From assembly GCF_040215725.1 (NCBI RefSeq), contig NZ_CP157968.1, positions 558,001 to 622,000 of the forward strand: a stretch of 64,000 bases of DNA, given 5' to 3'. This DNA is from Rhizobium sp. ZPR4 (GTDB lineage Bacteria > Pseudomonadota > Alphaproteobacteria > Rhizobiales > Rhizobiaceae). Below the pieces are notes generated by a model. It was not told the DNA's origin, made no database searches, and saw nothing but the letters and a program-made list of their open reading frames with translations. A program made the position numbers and the translations under genes. The number at the start of each line of letters is the position of its first letter. Position 1 is the stretch's first letter. This document shows positions 8,087 through 17,405 of this stretch, piece after piece.

Positions 8087-8551
8087 ATGTCCGGGGACAA
8101 GATCGCCACCATTAATCGTCGGAGCTTTTTGGCTGCTGCCGCGGCTTTGCCTGTCATGGGTATTGCGACACGCACAGGCGCCTCCGAGAAGTTAGGCTTC
8201 GGCGAACTCTACAAGAGTTTCGGCCCGCTCGGACTGGAATTTTCTGACAAGGTAAAACAGCTGAGCGGCAAGGAAGTTGCCATAAACGGCTTCATGGCAC
8301 CGCCCTTGAAGGCGGAGGCCGCTTTCTTCGTGCTCACGGAAATCCCGATGTCGCTCTGCCCGTTCTGCTCTTCCGATGCCGACTGGCCCGACAATATCCT
8401 GGTCGTCTATCTCTCCTCCAAGCAGACATTCGTGCAGTACAACGCGCCGATCATGGCACGCGGCATGCTGGAACATGGTTCGTGGACGGACCCGGAAACC
8501 GGCTTCATCAGCCAATTGCGTCTCAGGGACGCCTCGTTCAGGACTGTCTGA
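8087..8551 (+). CDS. Tat-exported DUF3299-like protein linked to an ABC transporter
   Basis: 154 residues from ATG 8087, preceded by GGGGG. The N-terminus has a twin-arginine signal (NRRSFLAAAAALPVMG), so it is exported folded. The mature protein contains KEVAINGFMAPPL, then EIPMSLCPFCSSDADWPDN with a CPFC pair, then a late FRTV end. This order (membrane-side OB-like strands followed by a Cys-x-x-Cys) resembles small DUF3299-type proteins encoded next to MacB-like ABC transporters. It lies five bases before the ATPase gene, so the three genes form one operon. The CPFC pair and Tat export suggest a metal or redox role. The family name is a recollection and should be tested. Confidence 0.65.
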   Translation: MSGDKIATINRRSFLAAAAALPVMGIATRTGASEKLGFGELYKSFGPLGLEFSDKVKQLSGKEVAINGFMAPPLKAEAAFFVLTEIPMSLCPFCSSDADWPDNILVVYLSSKQTFVQYNAPIMARGMLEHGSWTDPETGFISQLRLRDASFRTV

Positions 8552-8556
8552 TCCTC

Positions 8557-9243
8557 ATGCTCGCTCTCGATGTTTCCGGCCTGAAGATGCGCTTTCCGGG
8601 TCTGGCCGCGCCGGTTCTCTCCATTGACCGGCTTCATTTGCCGGCGGGCGGCCGGCTTGCGATCACGGGTGCGTCCGGTTCCGGCAAGAGCACCTTCGTC
8701 AATGCCATTACCGGGCTGGAAGATGTGAGGGATGGCAGCGTGTCCTGGAGCGGGACGGAGATCACGCGCCTCTCCGCCGGCCGTCGCGACGCCTTTCGCG
8801 CGCGCAATATCGGTCTCGTCATGCAGGATTTTCATCTGTTTCCCGGCCTGTCCGCCTTCGAGAATGTCGTGTTGCCGATCAAGCTGACACGGCGCCTTGC
8901 GGCCCAAGAACGCGAGCGTGCGCTTCATCTGCTTTCCGTGACCGGTATCGCCCGGCCGCAGCAGAAGATCGAAACCTTGTCGCGCGGCGAAATGCAGCGC
9001 GTTGCCGTTGCCCGCGCATTGCTATTGCGCCCCGGCGTCATCGTTGCGGACGAGCCGACGGCGAGCCTCGATCGCCAGGCGGGTGGTGAGGTTGCGGAGC
9101 TCTTGCTGCAATTGTCGGCAGAAGAAGGGACGACGCTTATCGTGGTTACGCATGATGCGGCGCTCGCCGAGCGTCTTGGCCGCCGCATCAATCTGGCGAG
9201 CGGACGCATCGAAGAAGACAGCCAAGAGGTTGCCGCGCAATGA
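8557..9243 (+). CDS. ABC transporter ATP-binding protein (MacB/LolD type)
   Basis: 228 residues from ATG 8557. Walker A is GASGSGKST (about 37-45), the Q-loop is VMQDFHLFPGL, the signature is LSRGEMQR (Arg in place of the second Gly of LSGGE), and Walker B is VIVADEPTASLD. The H-loop is VVTHDAAL. Size and sequence fit the LolD/MacB group, whose ATPases work with FtsX-like permeases rather than classic importers. Its stop overlaps the permease start in ATGA, indicating coupled translation. Confidence 0.92.
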   Translation: MLALDVSGLKMRFPGLAAPVLSIDRLHLPAGGRLAITGASGSGKSTFVNAITGLEDVRDGSVSWSGTEITRLSAGRRDAFRARNIGLVMQDFHLFPGLSAFENVVLPIKLTRRLAAQERERALHLLSVTGIARPQQKIETLSRGEMQRVAVARALLLRPGVIVADEPTASLDRQAGGEVAELLLQLSAEEGTTLIVVTHDAALAERLGRRINLASGRIEEDSQEVAAQ

Positions 9244-10523
9244 TTACCTTCATCCTTGCCGACCTCAGGCGTTTCTGGAGTGGAGCGCTGGCCGTCGTGG
9301 TGTTGATCGCCTTGTCGGTCGCGCTGAGCGTGACAGTGACGCTGCAGGAGCGGGCGGTCCGCCTCGGCAGTGCGCGCGCTGCGGAAAAGTTCGATCTGCT
9401 TGTCGGCGCTGCCGGCAGCGAGACGCAACTGGCGCTTTCCGCGGTCTTCCTACAGCCGGCGCCACTGCCGCTGATGGAGGGCGCCGTCCTTTCCCGCTTG
9501 ACCAACGATCCGCGTGTCGAACTGGCGGCACCTGTCGGCTTTGGCGATTCCGCTTACGGCCATCCGATCGTCGGCACGACCACGAGCCTGATCTCATCCC
9601 TTTCGCCATCGCTCTCGCAGGGGGTGATGTTCTCGCGCCTTGGTGAAGCAGTGGTCGGCTCCGATGTCGCCTTGTCGGCCGGTGCCGAGATCAAGCCGAT
9701 GCATGGAACAGCTGAAACCGGCGGCGAAACCCATACGGCGATTGCCTATAAGGTCACCGGCCGCATGGCGCCGACCGGCACGGCCTGGGATCGGGCGATC
9801 CTCGTGCCGATCCGCGCCGTCTGGCAGCTGCACGGCATGCATGGCGAGGACCATCAGGATCATGATGCCGAGGAGGCGGATGCGCATGGCGCAGCCAGCC
9901 CAGAACAGGATCATCATGAAGACCATGACCACGAGCCTGGCCACGTCGATGCGGATGCGCCGCTCGATGAGCAATTCGACGTGCAGACGCCTGGCGTTCC
10001 GGCCGTTCTCGTCAAGCCGAAGACAATTGCCGATGCATACCGCCTCAGGCAGGAATATCGCACCGGCACGACGCTCGGCGTCTTTCCGGCGGAGGTGTTG
10101 ACCAGGCTCTATGCGACGCTCGGCGATGCCCGCAGCCTGCTTCTGGCGATTGCGCTCGGCACGCAGGCGATCGTGATTGCCGCGATCGTGCTGGTAACCA
10201 TCATGCATGTCGGTTCGCGACGCCGGCAGATCGGCGCCCTGCGGGCGCTTGGAACACCGGTCCGCTCGATCGTCACGCTCGTCTGGGGCGAACTCTTCGT
10301 CCTGTTCGCCGCCGGCATCCTGCTTGGCATCGTGCTCGGCTATGCCGCAGCATTGGTCATCTCCGCCAGGCTGGCGGCATCGACCGCCGTTCGTTTGCCC
10401 GTCGGCTTTTCCTTCGATGATCTCTGGCTCGTTGGCGGGTTTGCGGCGGTTGCCGCGATCATCTCCATCGTGCCGGCCTTCAGTGCGTTACGCTCCAGCC
10501 CGGCGGCGGCGCTGCGCGCCTGA
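9240..10523 (+). CDS. FtsX/MacB-type ABC permease with a histidine-rich loop
   Basis: 427 residues. One N-terminal membrane helix (about 15-38), a long periplasmic domain, then three C-terminal helices (about 300-330, 350-375, 395-420): the FtsX/MacB topology. The periplasmic domain contains an insertion from about residue 197 to 243 with ten His and many Asp/Glu (for example DHHEDHDHEPGH), a typical metal-binding tract. Together with the Tat protein and ATPase upstream this looks like a metal-linked system. The closest parallel I can recall is the zinc-regulated ABC genes (Zrg) of Vibrio, which also pair such a permease with a DUF3299 protein. Direction of transport is unknown. Confidence 0.85.
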   Translation: MITFILADLRRFWSGALAVVVLIALSVALSVTVTLQERAVRLGSARAAEKFDLLVGAAGSETQLALSAVFLQPAPLPLMEGAVLSRLTNDPRVELAAPVGFGDSAYGHPIVGTTTSLISSLSPSLSQGVMFSRLGEAVVGSDVALSAGAEIKPMHGTAETGGETHTAIAYKVTGRMAPTGTAWDRAILVPIRAVWQLHGMHGEDHQDHDAEEADAHGAASPEQDHHEDHDHEPGHVDADAPLDEQFDVQTPGVPAVLVKPKTIADAYRLRQEYRTGTTLGVFPAEVLTRLYATLGDARSLLLAIALGTQAIVIAAIVLVTIMHVGSRRRQIGALRALGTPVRSIVTLVWGELFVLFAAGILLGIVLGYAAALVISARLAASTAVRLPVGFSFDDLWLVGGFAAVAAIISIVPAFSALRSSPAAALRA

Positions 10524-10612
10524 CGCTTAGCTGGCAGAAGCAAGCAAACTATCGCGGGCTTTGGCCGTTGGATCGACGACGGGCCACCGACAAGTTCGTC
10601 CGTTAGCGCGGG

Positions 10613-10628
10613 CTTTTGCTCGCAAAAG
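10613..10628. other. Short perfect inverted repeat
   Basis: CTTTTGC-TC-GCAAAAG is a perfect seven-base inverted repeat with a two-base centre, about 75 bases before the siderophore-binding gene. The tiny loop makes a protein-binding site more likely than an RNA terminator. I could not match it to a Fur, RirA or Irr consensus. Confidence 0.3.
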
Positions 10629-10702
10629 ACGAGATAAAACTGGATTGCAAAACTCCTCTTTATTGACTAAGCCATGTCGCGTGTCTGATGGAGGATCCCG
10701 TA

Positions 10703-11671
10703 ATGGCGAACAGCGCACGTAAAATCGCTTCTGTTTTTGGTCTGCTCGCCGTTCTGGCTGCAAGTTCGGCCTTGGCGGAAGATACGAAAACCGTTTCCGT
10801 GATGGATGATCGTGGCGTCAAGGTCGATGTGCCCGTCCAGCCGAAGCGGATTGCCGCAATCTCCTATTTTGCCGACGACGTCGCGCTCGCCCTGGGCATC
10901 AAGCCAGTCGCCAGCACCTATATGACAGCGGGCCGGCAGCCGGATTTCCTTCTCGGCCTGACCGCGCAGATGGCGCAGATCGGCCAGCGCGCCAAGCCCA
11001 ATCTGGAGCTGCTGTCGCAGGCCAAGCCCGATCTCATTGTGGCTATCCGCCGTTACACGGTCGGTAACGCGCCGCAGCTGGAAAAGATCGCGCCCTACCT
11101 CGCCTACAACATGGAGCTCTTGACCGAGAGCGACAAGGAAATCGCCGAATTCTCGAAGATCCTCGGCAAGCCTGAACGCGGCCTGCAGCTCAACGCCGAT
11201 TTCCACAAGCACCTCGACGAGATCGCGGCCAAGGCGCCGAAAGACGTCCATCCGCGCTTTGCGATCATGTGGGGCGGCGCGACGCCCTTTGCCTTCCATA
11301 CCGAAAACACCGCAGCCTCGATCGTTGCCGCCATCGGCGGCGACAATATCGCCGGACCGAAGACGGCTGGTGGCCCCTTCGGCATCGATATGAGCCTGGA
11401 AACCATGCTGGAGAAGGACCCGGAGGTCCTGTTCATCTATGATTCCGGGCCGGACCGGCCGCAGGAAGGCAATCCGATCTGGCAGGAATTGACCGCCGTC
11501 AAGAACAAGCGGGTATTCTACGTTGGGGATCAGTGGGTCGAAACCAATGGCCCGATCGCGCGCGAAATCGTGCTGCGCGAGGCGGCCCATTATCTCTACC
11601 CAGATGCTTTCCCGGCCGTCGATGTGAGGGCGGAAGCCGCCAAGATCATTCCCGCCGATATTCAGAAGTAA
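10703..11671 (+). CDS. Iron-siderophore ABC transporter substrate-binding protein
   Basis: 322 residues from ATG 10703, with GGAGG eight bases upstream. A signal peptide (about 1-25, ending SALA) exports it to the periplasm. It is a type III (FecB/FhuD-like) binding protein: the first lobe has the PKRIAAISYFADDVALALG block typical of the family, then a long linking helix, and a second lobe with the GGDNIAG and DPEVLFIYDSG segments. It would hand a ferric siderophore, haem or corrinoid-like ligand to the two permeases that follow. No TonB-dependent receptor is in view. A lipobox is absent, as usual for Gram-negative members. Confidence 0.9.
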   Translation: MANSARKIASVFGLLAVLAASSALAEDTKTVSVMDDRGVKVDVPVQPKRIAAISYFADDVALALGIKPVASTYMTAGRQPDFLLGLTAQMAQIGQRAKPNLELLSQAKPDLIVAIRRYTVGNAPQLEKIAPYLAYNMELLTESDKEIAEFSKILGKPERGLQLNADFHKHLDEIAAKAPKDVHPRFAIMWGGATPFAFHTENTAASIVAAIGGDNIAGPKTAGGPFGIDMSLETMLEKDPEVLFIYDSGPDRPQEGNPIWQELTAVKNKRVFYVGDQWVETNGPIAREIVLREAAHYLYPDAFPAVDVRAEAAKIIPADIQK

Positions 11672-11672
11672 G

Positions 11673-12698
11673 ATGCTTCGGGCCGTGGCCACGATGGATG
11701 CGCGCAAATCACTGGCGGTGATCGCACTCCTCGTTGCCGCGACCCTGCTGCTCGTCTTCATCGGCTTGCTGCCCGGCGCAAAGGTCTTGACGATCACGGA
11801 CGCGGCCCGCGCCCTCTTCTCACCGGACGGCAAGGTCAATTCCATCCTTGTCTGGACGCTGCGACTACCGCGAAGTCTTGCAGCGGCGCTCGCCGGTGCC
11901 GGGCTCGCGATCTCCGGCTATCTCCTGCAGACCTTGACGCGAAACCCGCTCGCCGATCCTGGAATTACCGGCGTCACCGCCGGCGCGATCACGCCGATTG
12001 TCTGCTGTTTCGTTTTCCTTCCCTGGCTGTCCTCCGCCCTCTACCCTTTCGTCGGTCTTGCGGGCGGCTTGGCGGCAGCGGCCGTCACCTTCTGGGTTTC
12101 TAAGGGCGGGCAGGGGCGGCCGTTGCATCTGGCGCTCGGCGGCGTCAGCATCTCGCTGTTTCTCGGTGCAATCACGATTTACGTGCTGCTTTTGACCGGG
12201 CCGCAATCGACATCGCTTCTGTTCTGGCTCTCCGGCGGCTTTCAGGGACGCTCCTGGCCGCATCTTGGCTATATGCTCCCCTGGGTCGTCATCGGCGTTG
12301 GGGGCGCGTTGGCACTGCATCGCGTGATCGGCATGTTCGCGCTTAGCGATCATGCCGCCGCCGGCATGGGCGTGCAGCTCAATCTATGGAAGCCGGTGCT
12401 GCTCGTGCTCGGCGCCTGTCCCGTTGCCGGTGTCGCACCCGTTGCGGGGCCGGTCGCCTTTGTCGGGCTGGCGGCGCCCCATATTGCGCGTCTGCTGAGG
12501 CCGCGCGGCGCGTCATGGGAAATCGCACTTTGCGCTGCCATCGGCGCGCTGATCGTGACGGTTTCCGATCTCATCGCTCGCACGGTCGCCATTCCGAAAG
12601 AACTTCCCGTCGGCATCATCACGGCATTGATCGGCGGGCCGGTCTTTATTTACCTCATCCAACGCGGCCGCCTGCAATTCAGGGGGCATGGCCCATGA
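11673..12698 (+). CDS. FecCD-family ABC permease, first
   Basis: 341 residues with about ten hydrophobic segments. It shows the FecCD hallmarks LRLPRSLAAALAGAGLAISG, LLQTLTRNPLADPGITG and, near the end, APVAGPVAFVGLAAPHIARL, which packs against the ATPase. It starts one base after the stop of the binding protein. It pairs with the next permease to form a heterodimeric channel, as in FecCD or FhuB halves. Substrate follows the binding protein: an iron complex by inference. Confidence 0.92.
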   Translation: MLRAVATMDARKSLAVIALLVAATLLLVFIGLLPGAKVLTITDAARALFSPDGKVNSILVWTLRLPRSLAAALAGAGLAISGYLLQTLTRNPLADPGITGVTAGAITPIVCCFVFLPWLSSALYPFVGLAGGLAAAAVTFWVSKGGQGRPLHLALGGVSISLFLGAITIYVLLLTGPQSTSLLFWLSGGFQGRSWPHLGYMLPWVVIGVGGALALHRVIGMFALSDHAAAGMGVQLNLWKPVLLVLGACPVAGVAPVAGPVAFVGLAAPHIARLLRPRGASWEIALCAAIGALIVTVSDLIARTVAIPKELPVGIITALIGGPVFIYLIQRGRLQFRGHGP

Positions 12699-13729
12699 CT
12701 GTGGACGCCTCCGTCTCTCATATGCCGCGAAGAGGGATGTTGCCGATTATCATCTTCATCGCGCTTCTTTCGCTGATTGCCGCGACATTCCTCGGTGTCG
12801 TCGATCTGCCGGCGGCGGATGTGCTTGCTGTCTTGAGCGGCAAGGGTTCGCCCGAGGCGCAGTCGATCATTCTCGATATCCGGCTGCCGCGCATCGTCAC
12901 CGGTATTCTTGCCGGCATCCAGTTCGGCGTCGCCGGCTTGCTGCTCCAGACGATAACGAGAAACCCGCTCGCAGATCCCTCCCTGATGGGGGTGTCGCAG
13001 GGTGCGACGCTGACCGTCACGCTGTTCCTTCTCTTCACGGTCTACATCTTCAATCCCGGCGAGAATACGGTGGCGGAACTGCCGATCGCCTGGCTTCCGG
13101 TCGCAGGTCTTGCGGGCGGAATGCTCGCCGGCGGTATCATCTACCTGCTCGCCTTCCGGCTCGAACTCAGTCCGCTGCGCATCACGCTCTGTGGTGTCGC
13201 CATCGGCGCGGTCCTGCATGCGCTCGCCGTCGGCCTCATCGCCGGCTGGGGATCGGCGCGCATCGAGATCATTCTCGAATGGCTTTCGGGCAGCCTTTAT
13301 GCGCGCACCTGGGACCATGCGTTGTTTCTCCTGCCGTTTACGATCGCAGGTCTGCTTATCTTGCCGCTGATCTACCGGCCATTGGTTATGCTGCAATTCG
13401 ATGCGCAGGTCGCCCGTTCGTTCGGCCTTGCCTATCGCAGGCAGTTTTCCTTGGTGCTGCTGGTGTCCTGCGCCCTAGCAGCAAGCGCGGTCGGTGCCGT
13501 AGGCCCGATCGTTTTCGTCGGGCTGGTTGTTCCGCATCTCGCCCGCTTCCTTGCCGGCCGGCATTTCCCTCTGGTTCTGCCTTTGACGATTGTTCTTGGC
13601 GCTATCTTCGTTACGCTGGGTGATCTTATCGGCCGTCTTGTCGGGCAGGCGGAGGAAGTGCCGATCGGGGTCGTCACCGCGATTGTCGGTGTGCCCGTGC
13701 TGCTTATGCTTTTGAGAAAAATTTCCTGA
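12695..13729 (+). CDS. FecCD-family ABC permease, second
   Basis: 344 residues from ATG 12695, chosen because it overlaps the stop of the first permease in ATGA. A longer upstream frame exists but lies entirely inside the first permease gene and is Arg-rich. It has the same landmarks as its partner: IRLPRIVTGILAG, LLQTITRNPLADPSLMG, AVGPIVFVGLVVPHLAR. Two similar but distinct permeases support a heterodimer. Confidence 0.92.
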   Translation: MTVDASVSHMPRRGMLPIIIFIALLSLIAATFLGVVDLPAADVLAVLSGKGSPEAQSIILDIRLPRIVTGILAGIQFGVAGLLLQTITRNPLADPSLMGVSQGATLTVTLFLLFTVYIFNPGENTVAELPIAWLPVAGLAGGMLAGGIIYLLAFRLELSPLRITLCGVAIGAVLHALAVGLIAGWGSARIEIILEWLSGSLYARTWDHALFLLPFTIAGLLILPLIYRPLVMLQFDAQVARSFGLAYRRQFSLVLLVSCALAASAVGAVGPIVFVGLVVPHLARFLAGRHFPLVLPLTIVLGAIFVTLGDLIGRLVGQAEEVPIGVVTAIVGVPVLLMLLRKIS

Positions 13730-13737
13730 GATCGCCC

Positions 13738-14526
13738 ATGCCACTTTCCTGTTCGCAATTGTCTGTCTTTTACGGCCGCCGCAAGGCACTCGACAGCTTT
13801 AAACTCTCCATGCATAAGGGAGAGATCCGGGCGCTGATCGGCCCGAACGGCTCGGGCAAAAGTACGGCCCTGCAAGCGCTTGCCGGCCTGATTGCCCCGG
13901 CAGAGGGACAGGTGACAATCGAGGATATCTCGGTCGCAACCATGTCCCGCCGTACGATCGCCAAGAAGCTTGCCTTCCTGCCGCAGCAGCCGTCGGCACC
14001 GGACGAGATGACGATCGCGCAACTCGTGCGGCAAGGTCGTTTCGCCCATGTCGGACTTTTTCGCAGCTATGATCGCAGGGATGAAGAGGCGATCGAATGG
14101 GCGCTGGAAAGCACCGGGCTTTCGAGCCTCGCCGGTCGCACACTGCAAGAGCTTTCCGGCGGCGAGCGACAGCGGGCATGGATATCAGCCGCGCTCGCGC
14201 AGGAAGCCGGCATATTGTTGCTCGACGAGCCGACTTCGTTCCTCGACATAGGCTATCAGGTCGAGGTTCTGGATCTCGTTCATCGCCTCAGCCGCGAGAG
14301 GGGCGTCACCATCATCATGGCGATCCACGATATCAATCAGGCGATTGCCGTCAGCGACCGCATCTCATTGCTGGAGAAGGGCGAGCTTCGCTTCGACGGC
14401 GAGCCGAGGGCGCTTGCCGAAAGCGGCCTGATCGAGAAGACATTTCGAGTGAAAGGGCGGTTCGTCCAGGTGAGCCCCGACGTGCCGCCGCATTTCGATG
14501 TCGAGCTGACGCGGCTCAGCCATTGA
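13738..14526 (+). CDS. FecE/FhuC-type ABC ATP-binding protein
   Basis: 262 residues, eight bases after the permease stop. Walker A GPNGSGKST, Q-loop FLPQQPSAP, signature LSGGERQR, Walker B ILLLDEPTSFLD and H-loop AIHDIN are all intact, so this is a working importer ATPase of the siderophore group. It completes a binding protein-permease-permease-ATPase operon. Its 3' end overlaps by 11 bases the 3' end of the convergent methyltransferase gene, so no terminator fits between them. Confidence 0.93.
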   Translation: MPLSCSQLSVFYGRRKALDSFKLSMHKGEIRALIGPNGSGKSTALQALAGLIAPAEGQVTIEDISVATMSRRTIAKKLAFLPQQPSAPDEMTIAQLVRQGRFAHVGLFRSYDRRDEEAIEWALESTGLSSLAGRTLQELSGGERQRAWISAALAQEAGILLLDEPTSFLDIGYQVEVLDLVHRLSRERGVTIIMAIHDINQAIAVSDRISLLEKGELRFDGEPRALAESGLIEKTFRVKGRFVQVSPDVPPHFDVELTRLSH

Positions 14527-15208
14527 GGGGCTTGACGAGCCGGAAGACGATTTTCGTCTGCGTGTAATAGTCGAGCGCATCGGCAAAGTCGGGCGTCCAG
14601 CCATCCTCGACGAAGGGGATGAAGCCGTCATATTCCAGTTTCCGGCCGGAGACTGCGAAGCCTGCCTTTGAGAAAGCGCGTCCGTAATCGGAAATCGAGC
14701 GATCCTGGACGACGGTGTTGGTGCGCTTGGCGACGAGGTCGCGCCACTTCGGCCAAAGCGGGTTGTCCGTGTGGCAACCGGTGACGGCATAATAGACACC
14801 GCCGGGCTTCAATGCCTTCCAGATATCCGCGGCATGGGCATGGATATCCTCGACGAGATAGATGACCTCGTGGCTGATCGCAAGATCGAATTCTTCCACC
14901 CAGCCTTCGAGCGTTCCGCTCACCGCATGCTGGACCGGCAGGTTGCTCTTGAAAGATTCAGCCTTGGCGATCGACTGTTCGGCGATGTCGATGCCCAGCG
15001 CCTTGCGAAACGGCCTGATGGCATAGAGATGACGCAGCAGGCCGCCCTGGTTGCAGCCGAAATCGACGACGCTCTTGGCGGATAGATCACGCTCGACGAT
15101 CAGGTCGATCAGATGTCTCCAGATCGGCGCATGCCCATCGGCCATCCTGTCTTCGGCGTCCGGGTCGACATACCATGTGGCGATCGTCTTCTGACCTTGC
15201 TGGCTCAT
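14516..15208 (-). CDS. Class I SAM-dependent methyltransferase
   Basis: 230 residues from ATG 15208, which has GGAGAGAAAGC upstream; a longer frame adds 33 residues without support. Motif I is VVDFGCNQGGLLRHL, the acidic strand is ALGIDIAEQSI, and the later segment ISHEVIYLVEDIHAHAAD leads to KALKPGGVYY, the usual class I order. The DFGCNQGG variant of motif I still has the glycine turn. It faces the siderophore-uptake operon tail to tail. Function in siderophore or lipid modification would be a guess. Confidence 0.82.
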   Translation of the reverse strand: MSQQGQKTIATWYVDPDAEDRMADGHAPIWRHLIDLIVERDLSAKSVVDFGCNQGGLLRHLYAIRPFRKALGIDIAEQSIAKAESFKSNLPVQHAVSGTLEGWVEEFDLAISHEVIYLVEDIHAHAADIWKALKPGGVYYAVTGCHTDNPLWPKWRDLVAKRTNTVVQDRSISDYGRAFSKAGFAVSGRKLEYDGFIPFVEDGWTPDFADALDYYTQTKIVFRLVKPLNG

Positions 15209-15450
15209 CAGCTTTCTCTCCAGGCTATTCAAAACGTGCCCCGTCTTTAAGCTGGACTGCGGTCCATGGCTAGCGCAGTTCTGCTTTTCTTCGAATCGCG
15301 AAACCACTCTATCCTTTTATTTCTTGGCGCATTCCGGACGGAAAACCGCTGCGCACTTTTCCGGGAAATGCTCTAGATTTTGAAACCCAAAAGCCGTGCG
15401 GACAGAAGATTTTATCTGCCGCAATAACCCGGAGAACAAAGGCCTCGCAA

Positions 15451-16518
15451 TCAATGCAGGCGCTGGCCATTCGACGGATCGAACAGATGTGCCTTTGCCG
15501 GATCGATCCTGAGCTGGATCGGCTGGCCGGGAGACACCGAAGGGCGGTCCCTGATGGCTGCCATGATCGATTGCGCGCCGGCCTGCAATTGCAGATGCGT
15601 GTCCGAGCCAGTCGGCTCGATAATGATGACCTTGGCCTCTACGCCATTTGCGTCGACGGCAATATGTTCCGGGCGGATGCCGAGCTGGACGGATCGGCCG
15701 AGATGGCGGCGGGCGCTTTCCGGCAGCGGCCAATGCAGGTTTTCCGCGTCCTGCAGCCCCAACCTTCCGTTTCGATCGATGACGAGGCCATCTATGAAGT
15801 TCATCGACGGCGAGCCGATAAAGCCGGCGACGAAGCTGTTGGCCGGCGCATCGTAGATTTCGAGCGGCGAGCCGATCTGCTCGATATGGCCGCCACGCAT
15901 GACGACGATACGGTCGGCCATGGTCATGGCCTCCATCTGGTCGTGCGTGACATAGACCATGGTGGTGCCGAGACGCTGGTGCAACGTCTTGATCTCAGTG
16001 CGCATCTGCACGCGCAATTTGGCATCGAGATTGGACAGCGGTTCGTCGAAGAGGAAGACGGCAGGGTTGCGGACGATGGCGCGGCCCATCGCCACGCGCT
16101 GACGCTGTCCGCCCGACAATTGCCGGGGATAGCGATCGAGGAGGGCGGAGAGATCGAGGATCGCAGCCGCATCGTTCACCTTCTGCTCGATTTCGTGTTT
16201 GCTGCGGCGCGCAAGCTTCAGCGAAAAGGCCATGTTGTCGCGCACCGTCATATGCGGATAGAGCGCATAGGACTGGAACACCATGGCGATATCGCGTTCG
16301 TTCGGCTCGAGATCGTTGACAACGCGGTCGCCGATTTCGATTTCGCCATCGCTGATGCCTTCAAGCCCGGCGATCATGCGCAGCAAGGTGGATTTGCCGC
16401 AGCCCGAAGGTCCTACAAGCACCATGAACTCGCCGTCCTGTGCCGTGACGGAGACGCCGTGCAGCACTTCGAGCGCGCCGTAGCGTTTGATGGCATTGCG
16501 AATGGTCAGTTTCGCCAT
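15451..16518 (-). CDS. Sugar ABC transporter ATP-binding protein (UgpC/MalK type)
   Basis: 355 residues from ATG 16518, preceded by GGGAGAGATATCC. The N-terminal ATPase has Walker [11 protein letters not shown]-loop [14 protein letters not shown], signature LSGGQRQR, Walker [13 protein letters not shown] and H-loop VTHDQMEA. The C-terminal 120 residues form the TOBE/MalK regulatory domain (GIRPEHI). It is the last gene of the fucoside operon, 32 bases after the second permease, and energises that importer. Confidence 0.94.
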   Translation of the reverse strand: MAKLTIRNAIKRYGALEVLHGVSVTAQDGEFMVLVGPSGCGKSTLLRMIAGLEGISDGEIEIGDRVVNDLEPNERDIAMVFQSYALYPHMTVRDNMAFSLKLARRSKHEIEQKVNDAAAILDLSALLDRYPRQLSGGQRQRVAMGRAIVRNPAVFLFDEPLSNLDAKLRVQMRTEIKTLHQRLGTTMVYVTHDQMEAMTMADRIVVMRGGHIEQIGSPLEIYDAPANSFVAGFIGSPSMNFIDGLVIDRNGRLGLQDAENLHWPLPESARRHLGRSVQLGIRPEHIAVDANGVEAKVIIIEPTGSDTHLQLQAGAQSIMAAIRDRPSVSPGQPIQLRIDPAKAHLFDPSNGQRLH

Positions 16519-16550
16519 GGATATCTCTCCCAAAAATGTCGGCCGGCGCG

Positions 16551-17405
16551 TCAGCGCCCGCCCATGCCCGCATTGAGGGCGATGCTGTTGTAGATGAGCT
16601 TCTGCAGGATGATCGCGAGGAAGATGCCCGGAAGCATGGAAAGGGTGGCGCCGGCCATTAGGTAGTTCCATTGTGTGCCTTGCTGCGTCTGGAACAGGGT
16701 AAGACCGACGGGCAGGGTGGCATTGTCGGCACCGGTCATGACGATCAGCGGCCAGAGGAAATTGTTCCACTGCCCGATGAAGGTGAAGAGCGACAGAAGC
16801 CCGATCGCCGGCATGGACAGCGGCACGATGATGCTGACGAGAATGCGCCGGCGCGAAGCGCCGTCGATCCTTGCCGCCTCCTCGAGCTCCATGGGAATGG
16901 AGAGGAAGAACTGCCGCATCAGGAAGGCGCCGAAGGTGCCAAAGGAGATCGGCAGGATCACGCCGGGGAAAGTGTTGACCAGACCGAGCTTGTTGACGAT
17001 CAGAAACAGCGGAATGATCAGCATCAGCGGCGGCACCATCAGCGTGCCGATATAGCCGAGCAGCAGCGTTTCGCGCGCCCTGAATTTCAGCCGCGCGAAG
17101 GCGTAGCCGGACAGGCAGGAGACGACGACGGTGATGGCCGTCACGCAGATGGCGATAATGGCGCTGTTGAGGAAGAAGCGGCCGAAGGGCAGCTGGGTCC
17201 AGGCGGCGGCAAAGTTACCCCATTCGAAGACGTCGGGCAGGATACGCGGGGGTATTGCCGTCACCTCGGCATTGGAGCGCACCGCATTCGAGACCATCCA
17301 GAAGAACGGAAAGAGAAAGGCGATCGCGACGAGTGTGATTGCCAGGTGATTGACGATATCGAGCACCAGCTTCCGGCGTGCTCTGGCTTCGGATTTAAGC
17401 GTCAT
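16551..17405 (-). CDS. Sugar ABC permease (MalG/UgpE type)
   Basis: 284 residues with six membrane helices. The EAA loop that docks on the ATPase reads [20 protein letters not shown]. The C-terminus [12 protein letters not shown] is close to the family's usual ...GLTAGAVKG end. Its first codons overlap the 3' end of the preceding permease by 11 bases. Together they make the heterodimeric channel of a CUT1 carbohydrate importer. Confidence 0.93.
   Translation of the reverse strand: MTLKSEARARRKLVLDIVNHLAITLVAIAFLFPFFWMVSNAVRSNAEVTAIPPRILPDVFEWGNFAAAWTQLPFGRFFLNSAIIAICVTAITVVVSCLSGYAFARLKFRARETLLLGYIGTLMVPPLMLIIPLFLIVNKLGLVNTFPGVILPISFGTFGAFLMRQFFLSIPMELEEAARIDGASRRRILVSIIVPLSMPAIGLLSLFTFIGQWNNFLWPLIVMTGADNATLPVGLTLFQTQQGTQWNYLMAGATLSMLPGIFLAIILQKLIYNSIALNAGMGGR

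Noticed and set aside
8482..8556. An earlier ATG for the MacB-type ATPase, adding 25 residues.
   Set aside because: The added part lies inside the Tat-protein gene; the ATG at 8557 gives a normal N-terminus.
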